A stretch of 64,000 nucleotides of DNA. Source: Marsupella aquatica. Taxonomy: Eukaryota > Marchantiophyta. Shown here in pieces: positions 45,884 to 57,870 of the stretch. Each line of letters opens with the position of its first letter. Within the stretch, counting starts at the first letter, position 1. A model generated the notes under the pieces. It searched no databases. It was not told where the DNA came from and worked only from the letters and a program-made list of their open reading frames with translations. The stretch is taken from NCBI GenBank assembly GCA_973895155.1, contig OZ316893.1:22196001-22260000 (forward strand), read 5' to 3'. A program made the position numbers and the translations under genes.

Positions 45884-46240
45884 ATGGAGTCCTGGAATGA
45901 TTTCTTTGGGACCAACAATAACAACTACCAGCCCGAGTGGATGAACGTGGGATCCGATTCAGTGGCCTCGCAGGTGATCCGCTACCGACCGCGGCCATAT
46001 GATGGCTACACCACGTCCGTTGTCGAACCTCGTGTGATTACCATGGAGCTGAAGGTTCCCATCTGCTGCGAGGGCTGTAAGGAGCGCGTGCTGTCGCGTC
46101 TCATCGACGTCGAAGGAGTGTATTCTGTGAGGTGCGACCAACTGAAGCAGAAGGTCACGGTCTCGGGCACCGCCGCGCCCGCCGATGTCCTGAAAGTGTG
46201 TAAGAAGCTCTTCAAGCCCTCGAAGTGGTGGGACTCTTGA
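45884..46240 (+). CDS. Small HMA-domain metal-binding protein (heavy-metal-associated plant protein)
   Basis: A single exon encodes 118 aa from the ATG at 45884; the GTG two codons earlier is not a plausible start here. Residues about 52-112 form an HMA domain of the beta-alpha-beta-beta-alpha-beta kind: VITMELKVPICCEGCKERVL, then LIDVEGVYSVRCD, VTVSG and DVLKVCKKLF. Cys62 and Cys65 make the CxxC metal site (Cu, Zn or similar). The methionine that usually sits two residues before the first cysteine is an isoleucine here. The first 50 residues are polar (an Asn run) with no transit or signal peptide. The C-terminus (KWWDS) has no CaaX box, so this is an HPP and not a prenylated HIPP. Likely cytosolic or nuclear metallochaperone-like. 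No partner gene is nearby. Confidence 0.88.
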   Translation: MESWNDFFGTNNNNYQPEWMNVGSDSVASQVIRYRPRPYDGYTTSVVEPRVITMELKVPICCEGCKERVLSRLIDVEGVYSVRCDQLKQKVTVSGTAAPADVLKVCKKLFKPSKWWDS

Positions 46241-49200
46241 TCGAACCCAGTCCAAGAACGCCGCCGAATCAATTGTGTAAATGTTGAACTGGCCTAGCTG
46301 CATGATTTCATGTTAGGCAACGGAGTACTCAAGAGGGAGCAAGCTGGCACAATTTGGGATACTGCTCATACTCCGTCCCTTCAACCCAAGATGTACAGAA
46401 TGATGTAGCGAGGAATTGGGAGTGCAGGTCAATGTAGCAAGCCATGCACCCAAATTATTCAGATCGAACGTCGACGCCCGCGTCGACGATTCATAGAGAT
46501 TTTCGCGCGCTAGACAAAGCCAGTCACCAGACGCGATGATTATAGAAGCGAGACGACCGGTTCATGTGTCTTGATCAGACATTCAGCCAAATCACATGCA
46601 GCTATGGCCAATACGCGTAAATTTAGAGATAAATTGTAGGGGTATCTAATGGCAATTGACACCAATTGTGGCCAACGTACTCCTTCCCTCGGTACAAGCA
46701 ATGTGAGGTACTAATTAATTAAGTGCGCGTTTTGCTAAGTAACGTGCACTCGATCACCACTCACATTCAGAGCGGGATTCAGAGTTGTCCAAATTGACTG
46801 AGGGATTGCCCTTACGAAAGATGCAAGGCCACATCTTTCAACTTACATTCTTCGAGAGGAAGTAGTCTTGAGGCACAATCTTATTCAAGGTAAGGCTTAA
46901 TTAATTTCCGGATGTTTCACAGAGACATTCTCGAGGACGGGCTCGAGGACACATTCATATTAATCACAGCGGTCCGGAGCTGTTGAGATTCCAGATATTT
47001 AGAGGCACACGTGACAGTGCGGAATTTGCAAACACCAGCGTCATCAGATAGGTATCGTTAGGCACATGCGGCAAGCTAGGCTGGGCTTTCCAAGATTCTA
47101 ACGAATTCATTCTTAGTTGACGGATGTGCACAGTCTAGGCAAAGCTGTTTGAAGATATACTCTTGAAGGGATTCTAGAGAACTCGTTCCAAACCTTAAAT
47201 ACTCACGGACTTCATTTTTGTTGTGAAGAAGTTTTCGTGTCTTACAGAGTCTACATTTAAAGATTTTCGATCAATAGCTAGGATGATGAAAGCTACAGAA
47301 CTCATTTGTAATTTATTACTTGTTCATTTCTGTCCCAGTATGAAAATTAGTTATTGGATTGTCTTACAAACTGTAGGTGATGACTGAAGGGCCATAGACG
47401 GAGACTGTTCTATAAACTTTAGTAAATAGGCGAACGCGTTCGTGATTGTGCAGAGGTACTTTGTGCAGGACTCAAAATAAATAGAATTTTTTTCTTATTG
47501 CAATTATGGCTCTCCATGAATCGATGTCGAAGGGTTGGACTATTTACGTCGGGCGATAATGACGGTATGTTGAGGGTGCAAGAAGGTTTCCCCGTTCAGG
47601 AGTTGCTCGTTCAACTAGGACTCAAAGCTTTGGTCGATTTAACTTACAAAGGTGAATGGATACAATGGTGAATGGAGCTCAATCTGAATACACAAGTCCT
47701 CCCATGTGGCTAGGGAATGCAAGTGTCTCCAATTGCACACAGGATGACAGCTCCGCTTAAATTCTGAGACATCCCTTACTTAGTTGAACATCTCTAATAG
47801 TCGTGTCCCGTCTTACATTTTTTCGATTTAATTGTACATGGATCAGACTCTTAAATTTGCTCTAATTGCAAATCGGAGACGATGAATGCGATCGACAGGT
47901 CATCCCCGAGTGAATTGTGAACAGATAATTGAAAGTATCTTGACCTCTGATCTCGATCTTCAGACAATTCCACTAATGAATCGAGACCAGGGCAGCATTG
48001 AGGCGTCAAATTAAAGGAAATTTTACACATCTTGAAACGGATAATACCTCGTGGCAAATTAATTAACGAGATTCCACAAAACGTACAAGTATTCATTCGT
48101 TTCCTCAATGTAGGCGCAAGTTTCCTGCCATCGATTATCAACCCTGCGGGCACCTGTTGTTGGTTCTGAGCGGCTCTGTAGCACGAACACCCTGCTTTAC
48201 ACATCCTTTGTGCTTGAGAGGCAGATTTGTGTTGAGCAGCTGATGAAGTGTGATTGTAAAAAATGTGTGATGGAGACAGTACTTGTGGCTTCTACCCCAA
48301 AACTTTATTGCAATAGAGTGGTTCAATCTTGCTTCCAGTTGCATTTTGCTTAACACTTGCTAAAGTCATCACCAAGGCCTCGTTAGCTCGGGCGTTAGCT
48401 TTGGTTATCGGCCTTCTCAATAAAAAGCTATTAATGGTCATTGATGTGGAGTAGGTGGTTGAAGCATTCCTATGTCATGATTTGCAAATTGACAATACTT
48501 TAGAGTCATTGCTTGGCCAGTTAAGTCCATGCACTCTTTTGCTGATGAGAATCCAAGCAACATCAGCACTATTGGTCATATTAAACAAGAATGGTCTGTT
48601 ATGTAGAAAGCACCAAACAACACTATGTGTGTTTGAATAAAATAGAAGAAAAATAATTAGACCTTTTAACTGAAAAAATTTGAAAACTGAAAACTAACCT
48701 TTCAAATAAACCAAGAAAGGGGTGAAAAGGGGGTAAAAGAAAATAACATTTGGATGGGTTGTGAATGATATATCAATGTTTCCAATAGATTGTATGAGTT
48801 CTATTTAATTAATAATTTTTGGAATAACCATGGGTAGAACAAAACTCCTCAACTACCATAAGTGTTGACCATAGACAACATTTGCAACTGCAAGCCCATG
48901 AACCATCCAACGTACAATAGTCGACACAGAGAGATACGTGGTTTATCTCCAGGGCTTTACTGCACTCTAGGTCGACCGGCCATACCAAGCATCCACAACG
49001 CAAATTCTTCCTATCTCTCAATTAACTCCGTAACAATGAGCCTAAGCTAGTTCCACCAGGGTCTGACATCAGCCCTGACTTAATACACAATAGCACTACC
49101 GCTAACATTAGCTAAGTCCTAACCCGAGTTAGCCTTTAACTGTGGTTAGCTCATGAGTCACAAGACTAGAGCAATACCTAACAATAACATTTAGTACCAA

Positions 49201-51037
49201 GATAATGTAAGAAATGATTCCGTTACTATGGAAAAAGAAACACGAAGGGAACATAAGATACCCTTTGACTATTATGGATAAAGTAATACCAAATGTAATT
49301 AAAAAACCCTTTCATTGGCTTTTATAGTATTTTGCATGGACTCTATGTACATGGGAGTACCAAGTGAAGGTTGTGTATGAACTTCTTCCATGAATAATCT
49401 ACTCGTTCTTCCCCTCTCTGAATACCATCAAACTTACATATGAACCAAGGGTCCTCGAACTAATTTCTCCTCTGGAATTGTACAATTTACCAGAAATATT
49501 TAGACTCAAAAACTAACACCAGGTCTATTCTGGATAGATGCAAATAATGGACAACACCATGACATATCAACTATGTATCAAGAAACTAATGAAACAAAAC
49601 CATGATGGCTATTCAAAATATATGCCATTATCTAAGAGTGAGTGGTCTGCCTCAGTGTAAGTGGGCTCTAACTTTTATTCTCTAAAACTAGCCATATGAC
49701 CTGTTCTTTGCACTTAAACAAATATGAAGAAAAATTTTGCACAATAAAATTTATATGCTATTTTTGTTAGTCTTTGCCCCCAATTTTTTTTTATCCATTC
49801 TCATTTCAGTTTTATCTTTATTTAAAGTCCATATCACTTTTGTCCATCCTCATTAAAATTTTGACCTTATTGGACCTCATTATCAGTTTTGTGTGTAGTG
49901 GTAGTTACCATCTAGAGGCTTCACTATAGATCTAAGCCCTTAAGAGTAGGTTTCAGTTGAGGCTTTTATAGTAAGATGGAGGGCCAGAAAATAGTGCAAG
50001 GTTTTTCCTAAAATTGAAAATGCCGTTAATGTTACCAAGACTAATTTGCCCAGCCACATCAGATACTGTGGATAGTGTAAACTATTTCCTAGCATCTCGG
50101 TGCAGCAAGCTCCGCTTGAAACTGCATTATTTTCGTCTCCACTCTACAGTAGGACTCAAACGAAGCTGTGGGAAATCTTACGAGCTGTAACGACATGGCA
50201 CATTTGAAAAAGTTGATTTGCATTCGCCATGCAAGACTCTTCCTCTACAGCTAAAGCAGTCATAGCCAGACTTTCAAGCTCAAACTTTGGAGGTGGCCCT
50301 TCACCTCCTAGGGTCCCTCAGAGTAGCTTAGCCTAGTTGAGGTGAAATGGCATTAGAACAATTATAACGGGAAACAAGTGCTGTCCTAGCCATGCTTTTT
50401 AGGTTCTCCAGTAAGCAAATCGTTTAGTCTTCTAGAGTACTCTCAGTACTGCCTGATGTTCGATCACTAGTGTTGTGTAATGGGACCTTTGGTTCGAATT
50501 GTTCTGCTTCACCGCTTCTGGGTGATTACTTACCACTTATACTTATTCTTCCAGTCAGTGATTAATACCACTTACTTATTCTTGCAGTGAGCAGAGTCCG
50601 ACTTGTCAGGCTCTGTTTTAACTTTGGCTTACTCTCACATCTCTCTTCGTTTTAATTTTGGCCTAGGCTTAATTTTTTTTTCTATTTTCCATATAATATA
50701 ATACAGTTTGCCAACAGCAGATGATCCAAAAGGCGGGAGACCAAATAAAGAGAAGAAACAAAAATAAAACTCAGGAAAACCCAAAAAATCCAAAGAGCCA
50801 AAAAGCAGGACTGAGAAACTAATAAAGCCTGCTTAACTTGGTGTTCTGATTTTTAATTCTCAGATAAAATCGCTTTCGAGTAATAAAATCACGGATATGG
50901 GCTCCTATAATAAGGGGATCCCTGTTTTAACAAACGAGGTATGGACTAAGCATGGGCTAAGACAGTATGGGCTGAATATGAGCTAATTCTCATGTTGTTC
51001 TGTGCTAATTTTGGCAGAGTTATGGGCTCGTTTGGGC
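46241..51037. other. Intergenic, no gene recognised
   Basis: A strict palindrome pair CGTCGACG-cccg-CGTCGACG is at 46469-46488, about 230 bp past the HMA stop. From about 48380 to 49150 a stretch begins and ends with inverted words around 'cgttagctcgggcgttagc' / 'taacccgagttagcc', perhaps an old DNA element. Near 49790-49960 there is another copy of the 'ttcagttttgtcttt / tctagaggcttcac' family seen at 30.8-31.0 kb. Open frames, the longest 117 codons at 48204-47851 on the - strand, match nothing I know. Confidence 0.35.
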
Positions 51038-51191
51038 TCCCCTGTTCTCGGTGCTGAACTGCTCATCAATTCATCATAGAGTAGAGCGGAGCTGCACAGT
51101 TCATACGCTTAGACTCCCCTGTTCTCGGTGCTGAACTGCTCATCAATTCATCATAGAGTAGAGCGGAGCTGCACAGTTCATACGCTTAGAC
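51038..51191 (+). repeat. Exact tandem duplication of 77 bp
   Basis: The segment starting 'ctcccctgttctcggtgctg' occurs at 51038 and again at 51115 with no or almost no difference, including 'agagtagagcggagctgcac'. Its near identity suggests a very recent event or an assembly artefact. Confidence 0.92.
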
Positions 51192-52410
51192 TACGCCAGT
51201 CCATCGACTTCAACGCAGTACAGAGTGGAAGCTTTACGAGAGCTTTTGGGAGCAAATTTTTATTTTTTATGCCGATGTCAAAGATACGTCACGTGAGCGT
51301 GAGATGTTCTGTCGGGATCTTGAAGGCTTCCGTCCACCTGTCTTCTTAGAGTCATGCGCAAAGAGCACGAAAATTGAGGACCTTGAAATAAATTACTCTG
51401 CGATGGCATGGATCGAAGGAGCAACCGAGAACCGCGAATCAAAAACTTGAGATCTGTCTACACCTAGACCTCGGAACGACAGTTTATCGACATGACTCTG
51501 GCATTACTATATAGGTCCACGTCTCTTCTTAAAGTCATGGGCTCAAACTAGCTTGTGGTTGTTTGCACTGTAGTCTCCTACATCGATCATTTCTCTAATT
51601 ATTCAGAAAGCTTCGAACTTCCAATAAATACAAAGTGTTTAGCATGCCCTGCTTCTCACTTTTGAGCCCATTCCTTTGGCTCTTTAGCTTTCGGTTCTTT
51701 AGTTGGGGGCAAGGCAGACATTCTGTGTTGGTCTCCTACAACAGATACACTACAAAATTTGACACATTAGCATGACTTTTGAATGAATCGAAGAAAGTTG
51801 TATTGTATGAAAGACGCTGGCATGCATGATTGGACCGCGCATCTTGCAACCTCCGTTAGAACCCTGGGCTGGTGAGCAGACAGTCCCAATCCGTGCATAA
51901 ATTGCTTCCGAAAGTTCCGCAACAAAAGCTTCTATCAGCATTATTTGAGCCGAACTGTAGCAAGCAGATTGTAACTTTTCTCATCGATCCGCGTAGCACC
52001 TAAGGAGTGGATCTCGAGTACTAATCCAGTTTGTGCGGCGGACCAGACCTCTCGCTTGACGCAAGCAACGTTGCCACTGTAGCTTGACTCCATTCCACGC
52101 AACGCACGCGACATGCGGGTACATTGTGTGACCTTCATATGTTCCATAGTCGATCACGGGGTTGAGTGTTTGAGACATAGTTGGACCGCGCACGCTAACG
52201 TGGGCAGTCAGAGGAAGCAAAACGAGGGAATAGCGTGATCGAAAGTGATACACGAGGTTCCATTCTTATTAACTTTCCTGAACACTTGAATTGTTGGCGA
52301 GCGCTTCATCTCGAAGAGCGACTAGCTAGTGAGGAAACTGTCAACCCCTTCAATTGCCAGAGACCGGTTTTCACGCAAGCTAGGACGACATTCTCGAGCT
52401 TGTCAGCAAG
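51192..52410. other. Intergenic; CpG-rich, overlapping weak frames
   Basis: Frames on the - strand at 52253-51750 overlap in different registers and contain plausible-looking stretches (for example WSAAQTGLVLEIHSLGATRI), but they do not join into a gene I can support. A phrase 'gcgcg..gtccaa.catg' occurs twice, near 51830 and 52185. Confidence 0.25.
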
Positions 52411-52674
52411 ATGGGAGACTTGGTATGGATAGATTTACAAAAGTTTGATGGGGATCTCCTCGAGGAAGCCACCCGCACACGAAACATAATGGTGTCGATT
52501 GTTGTCGTCGTTGGATACCTGACATTCGCACACATCGCGGCTCCTGCGATTTGGAAGTACTTCTCCCAAAAGTTATATGTTTTCTTTGCCCTGGGCGAAT
52601 TAAGTTTGCACGCGGGCGGGGCACTGAATGTCTGGGAGGACGAGTTGGCGCACCCAGGCTACCCGCGTAAATGA
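52411..52674 (+). CDS. Hypothetical small membrane protein (uncertain)
   Basis: An ATG-started frame of 87 codons follows a purine-rich context (gcaagATGG, a fair plant start context). It has one likely membrane span (about residues 26-48, IMVSIVVVVGYLTFAHIA) and an acidic, amphipathic start (LLEEATRTR). I do not recognise it. It could be the first exon of a longer gene, since downstream around 53020-53190 another exon-like patch occurs (for example CRYAPEWAEIKFDNF in a different frame), but I could not join them in phase. It may equally be non-coding. Confidence 0.3.
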   Translation: MGDLVWIDLQKFDGDLLEEATRTRNIMVSIVVVVGYLTFAHIAAPAIWKYFSQKLYVFFALGELSLHAGGALNVWEDELAHPGYPRK

Positions 52675-54340
52675 TAACGACATACTCCTCATTAGGACAG
52701 AGAATTCATTAAGGTTTGTGCCATTTCATTACCTTTCTCAGCTCTCAACCCCGCTCTCAACTGTAAGATTGCAAATGTATCGGTGGGAGAAAATTATTGT
52801 TGACGAACCTCCAAAATTATCACGAACAGAATGATCAGGTCTGTTGCAAACTAAGGAACGAATGATAATTTTTGGTTCACGCAAACTGTAATGGAGAGAC
52901 TAGGTAGTCCTGAGATCAATGGATGCAGTGTGAGGATTGACCCAAGCGGATTCCTACGTAATGGGCTTGTTTGATTGTTTGAGAATCGCCTGATTGAGTT
53001 TTGTGTTTGCAGAAGACGACTTGGCAGCACAATCCAGGTGAACGAAAACATTCAATCCTTAACTGAAACGACTGCACAACGACATGCGACGAAGCTCAAT
53101 TCTGTCGCTATGCTCCTGAATGGGCAGAAATCAAATTTGATAATTTCCGGTATACGCAGTTTGATGTGCCCGATACGGAAAGAATTACTTGAAGCAGTCA
53201 GCAGAGGAATCGGCCAGGTCGCGGGGATGGGCGGCTCTTCGAAAGCTCTGTCGAAGACTGTAATTGCTCACTTGTAGTAAGCCTGAGAGCCAGAACCAGC
53301 ATATTAGGTTTCTGTCTTGTTTGGGGAACGAAGAAGTACGAATTCAATCCGGCTACCGCAATCTCGCGCGCTCGAGTTTATCCTCGTCTGCAAAACATAT
53401 TTTGCACAGAAGAATGTCTGCGTGGGAAGTCCCTCAAGTGTTGGATACCGGGAGACGGCCGCATAACGAAAATCATATTAGATCTCCTTGGGCAGATGGG
53501 TTCATTTGTCGGTGTTTCCCAACTTACACTTCCTGCTCCCTTATCTATTTGGGGTGCGGACAATTTTGTAGCCACGAAGTCACAGGAACTTCAGCTTCAT
53601 AGGTCTGCTTGCTCGAGGTGCGGACAATTTTGGAGCCCACTAATTAAGTTCCAAGAACTTTGGCTCCACATGTCTAAGTAGTCTATCCGAAGTTCTGTTC
53701 ACTCGAGTCAGAGGGTTCTTAATTAATTTCGTACATATGCATCGATCGTCGAAGCGTTACTTCCCATTGTAAACAGGCACAACATTCCTTCAAGAAGCCT
53801 CGGAACCTAGGTGGAAACAAATCACTGCAGTACAGACATGGTGGTAACTTGTACCTTCGGCTTTTTGCGGCATCTGACAAGGGAATGGAATTCTGCCGGT
53901 CTCGGCCTTCGGAGATGCTGTGCTCAGTCAAGACAACCATTCCACAGTAGAATAGAATGATCATGAGCCTGAAGTACTTATTGAAATCGGAGGCTTCGGC
54001 ACATTTTCTCGTCCATGAAGCTCGATCGGTGGACGAACAAGGCATCTCATGGATAGGGCCGGCTCAGGATTTCTAGGTTCAGTAGTAGCGTAATTAAAGA
54101 GCGAACAACGTGGAGAAGAAACGAATGAGAGCTGTCTGTGGGAATGGGCTTTTCGGATGATTTCAACCAATATCATAGGCTAGCGTTCCGGGGCAGCAGC
54201 CAGAATGCAAACAAGTTGTTTGCACGAGAGAAAATACGTTTGGAATTTGCATGACGTCTTTCTTTCTAAAAGATCCTTTTCCCCGAAAAGACGGTTGTCA
54301 ATAAGCTTTTATGCTTTTTTCACATAGTACTATAGTAGGA
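52675..54340. repeat. Intergenic with a ~63 bp direct duplication
   Basis: The phrase 'ggtgcggacaattttg.agcc' followed by 'aggaacttcagctt / agaactttggct' occurs at about 53552 and 53618, an imperfect tandem duplication. On the - strand near 54045-53850 a frame has a hydrophobic stretch (FRLMIILFYCGMVVL) and ends at a possible donor, but no family is recognised. Confidence 0.35.
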
Positions 54341-54735
54341 CATCTGTGGGTCCTTTGTTGTGTTGCTGTGGGGGACTCCTTGGTTTGTTGTTGTGCCTAT
54401 TGGACTTCTTGGGACCTTTTCCTTTAATTCCTCTCCCCCCTCCCTTTATTGGATTGGCTTGCATTGCCTGTGGGTCCTTTGTTTTTTGCTGTTGGGGGAC
54501 TCATTGGCTTGTTGGGGCTCGATGGTCTTCTTGGGGCCTTTTTCCTTTAATTCCTCTTCCCCCCTCTTTATTGGATTGGCTTGCATTGCGTATGGGTCCT
54601 TTCTTTTTTGTTACTTGGTTGTTTATGTTGTTGTGGGGGACTTCTTGGCTTGTTGGGCCTCCTTGGTCTTCTGCCCTTTCCTTTAATTCCTCTTCACCCT
54701 TTCTCCTTTATGGATTGGCTGCATCATTTGCCTTT
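54340..54735 (+). repeat. Tandem array, ~3 copies of a ~122 bp T/C-rich unit
   Basis: The phrase 'tgggtccttt' recurs near 54347, 54469 and 54593. Each is followed by 'gggggact..ttggcttgttg', 'tcttgggg.ccttt' and 'cctttaattcctct..ccc'. The unit lengths are about 122-124 bp. All + strand frames are open and hydrophobic (Leu/Pro/Phe-rich), which reflects composition and not a membrane protein. Confidence 0.8.
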
Positions 54736-57700
54736 AATTGGGACCCTCTCTGAGTTAGTTTTTGTCCTTTAGTATTGTGATAACATTTCAATTGATAAAA
54801 TATTCTCTCAAGTGTGAGTGGTCTCCACACAATCAATCATGGTCTGGTGTGGCGTTATGTTGTGGCAAATGTATACCTGTCAAAAAGTTTGTGTCCTGCC
54901 CATCCACTTGGTCAACTAAAGAGTCGCCCTTTCTACAAAAGAATACCCTTGGACTATCATCAAACCCAAAGGAGCAAGCCCAAATAATCCAAAATATAAT
55001 TTAGGGCAGCTCGATCAAGTCACGATCATGGAGCCCTATCTAAAATGAAATCTAGCACTGTCTAATCTCACATCTTAGCCAGGAAAGGGTCTGAATGCAT
55101 CCCATATACCAACTACGATTCCTACATGCACCAACATTGAGCAGCACAACTGCAGCTAATTCAAGGAGTAGCAATAATTAATGAAAAGGAAAGATTGAAT
55201 AACCTTGCAAAGGAAAGAATCACAATTTGACAGACTAAAACTTACTTTCCAGTAATCCACAGGTTGGTGACATATGTTAAAATCATTTACAGCTTCAACC
55301 CAGCCTTGTGTATAGTCCTAAGCTAGAGGAAAACAAGTCCAACAAAACAGGGAACAAATATGCATGTCAAGTCCTAAATTTGGACTTTCACATTCTTGGA
55401 ATCTGTAACTCCCACCAATAGCATAATTAGATGGTAACTAGAACTTATAAGTGTAAAGAATTATAGTTTAGTAACATACTTTGATCAAACGCTGCTCTGG
55501 ACTGGCAGGCAATCTCCCCGGAACATTATAAATCTGTACCAGAACCCGTCTGGAAGTACCTATCGGCTGGCAATCAAACCGGATGCCATGAACACCTATT
55601 TCTCAACCAAATGCCCAGACACGATGCGACCCCATAATATAGCATGTTCATCTTGGAACATGCTTCATTTTTATTTATTTTTAGTGATATGCAGATGATC
55701 TAATTTTTTGTGGCAAATATAAACAGGGCATTGATTAGGAAGATGTAAGGTCTATGATATTGAAAAATTGTGCACATAGTAAAAGAGTACACATGTAAAG
55801 AAAAGTAATAATGAACAGGAAAAGTTTAAGTCTATGGTATTGGGTTGTCCACATAATGTACATGAGTAGAGATATTTATGTATTTACTCTCGGGGGGGGG
55901 GGGAGACTATAAAAAATCTTAGGAACCATGTGCAATCCAAAATATATATTTTTCATAGAAATTAACTAAATTTAAAAAATATAAGAAACAAAAGAAGGAA
56001 GTATAAACCCATATTTGTAAAATATTTTCTAATATATACATTTTATAAAGTATATAGATCATTAATATTGAAAATAGAATTTTTTTTTGGAATATTCTTG
56101 TTATAAAATATGTGTGTTTATATTAGGCTAAGATCGCACGTGGTACCCCATGTCACACCATTCTAGGTAGTGTTAGAGTGTATCATATTATCTAGATTCG
56201 TATGTTTAGTATGTGTGTTATATGAGCCAATAAGGTTCTGTTAGGTTTGTGTGAGAGAGTAGTTCTCTCTTGTGAGACATCGAAAGGGTTATCTTTTGAT
56301 GTTGAGCCTGAAGTTGAGAGCTTAGCTATGGTAGTTGAGAGCTCTCTTATGTAACGTGGATTCCTTAAAGCACAAGGTGCGTTGGGCTTGACATACTTGT
56401 GTGATCGCATTGGACGGATCGTTGTCGGATTGACATCGATTGTTGTTCCATTTTCTGCACTTGAAAAGATTATTGTGAGTTTTGGACATGTGTGGACATG
56501 AGTTCCACTTGTATTCCATTCTCTTGTGTTTGTGATGTGATATTGTGACTATGTCTTGATGTATGTGACAAATGATGTATGTTGTGTAGCGATGTGTATG
56601 CGCACGATACCCAAAATATACACTAAGTTAACCCTCCGAGTACTTACCTTAGGTAATGACACTCGAATTAATTAAAATCATAAATTTAGGACACAAAACC
56701 ACTAGTACAACTTAAAGACACAAGGAGTGCACCTTATTTAGATCATTTCTTCTTCACTCATGAGAATAAGGGCTAGAAATTACATAAGATTTGTTAAAGG
56801 GTGGATGATCTTACCTATAGCAAAGATTAAAACATTTAGAGGGGTGGCAGAATAAACTCAAAATCTAAACTATACAAAGGATGCACTGTGGTAAAACACA
56901 TTGAACTAAAAATACATAACAAAAGGAGTTTGAATAAGACAAAATAATGAAAGTTGCATTCACTATATAGCGCATCAAAATTTAGTATAAAAGGATGTAT
57001 ATCGTGGGATGTTGGAGGACCCATGTTACTTCAAGTGAGACTGGTTGCACAGACATCAATTGAAGTAACTGTGGACTGATCCCAGAGGGTAGGAAAAATT
57101 GAAATCTCATTGAATGAGGAGACCCTGTGGGAGATCTTCAGTCCAAGTGGACCCTCTGCCCCAGAATATACGACTTGTATATTTTGTCTGAGTTCTTAAA
57201 GAACAAGGATACAAGACTATAAATTACATATTTTGTGGAGGCAATTGGCCCAGTATATGTCATGGAAAGTTAGCTTAATATCAATACTCCCATCATGTAC
57301 TGATACACTCAAGCTATATTTAAGGAGTCACAATTATTATTCTATGACAACAATAAGTATCTGAATTGACCTGCATTTCTGGATGAACCTGGCTTTCACT
57401 CCATGAATGACAAATTGAGCACATATTATCTATAAACTTCTCTATTGGCCAAAAGGTATGTGAATGACTTGCACTCCGTGAGATCCGGCCCATCCGTGAG
57501 ATGTGTAAAATGATTTTGTATATTATAAATTAAATATGAAATTCCGGATGAACTGCCGCCTATTGCAGCCATATTCCGACAGTTTGTGTTGGGGACGATT
57601 ATCTAATTATCATATTTATTGCAAATTTAATTGATCATTTTCAGTTAATAAACAATTTAAAAGCTAGCTCGTGCAACACCTAATTCTCTTAAGTGCGTGC

Positions 57701-57804
57701 TGTTCCAAAGAAGTACTTGGAAATAATTCAAACCTCATGATAACATCATGAAGGTGTTTTGAATGGCATCCATCTCATCCTTAATTTTACATCTTGCTGT
57801 GCAG
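54736..57804. other. AT-rich intergenic, possible LTR-like remnant near 56.1-56.6 kb
   Basis: A G run (about 55892-55904) and long A/T-rich DNA occupy 55650-56120. The stretch from about 56130 to 56640 has the look of a solo LTR: it starts near 'gtggtaccccatgtcacacc', is rich in TG words ('tgttaggtttgtgtgagagag') and contains 'ttgagagctctcttatg'. I could not define matching ends or a target duplication. No open frame of a retroelement protein is present. Confidence 0.3.
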
Positions 57805-57870
57805 CAAGTCATTGATGAAGGCGAATATGTGATCAAGCAAGCAGACGATACACTTGCTACGAATAAGAAG
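57805..57870 (+). other. Orphan exon-like segment (22 codons)
   Basis: The segment is bounded by an acceptor (cttgctgtgcag) and a consensus donor (AAG/GTAAGT) and reads in phase 0 VIDEGEYVIKQADDTL with a lysine-rich end. The splice sites are among the strongest in the intergenic DNA. No partner exon or family was recognised. Confidence 0.35.

Noticed and set aside
54346-54772. Leucine/proline-rich + strand frames resembling a multi-span membrane protein
   Set aside because: Three frames are all open across a T/C-rich tandem repeat; the hydrophobicity comes from composition.
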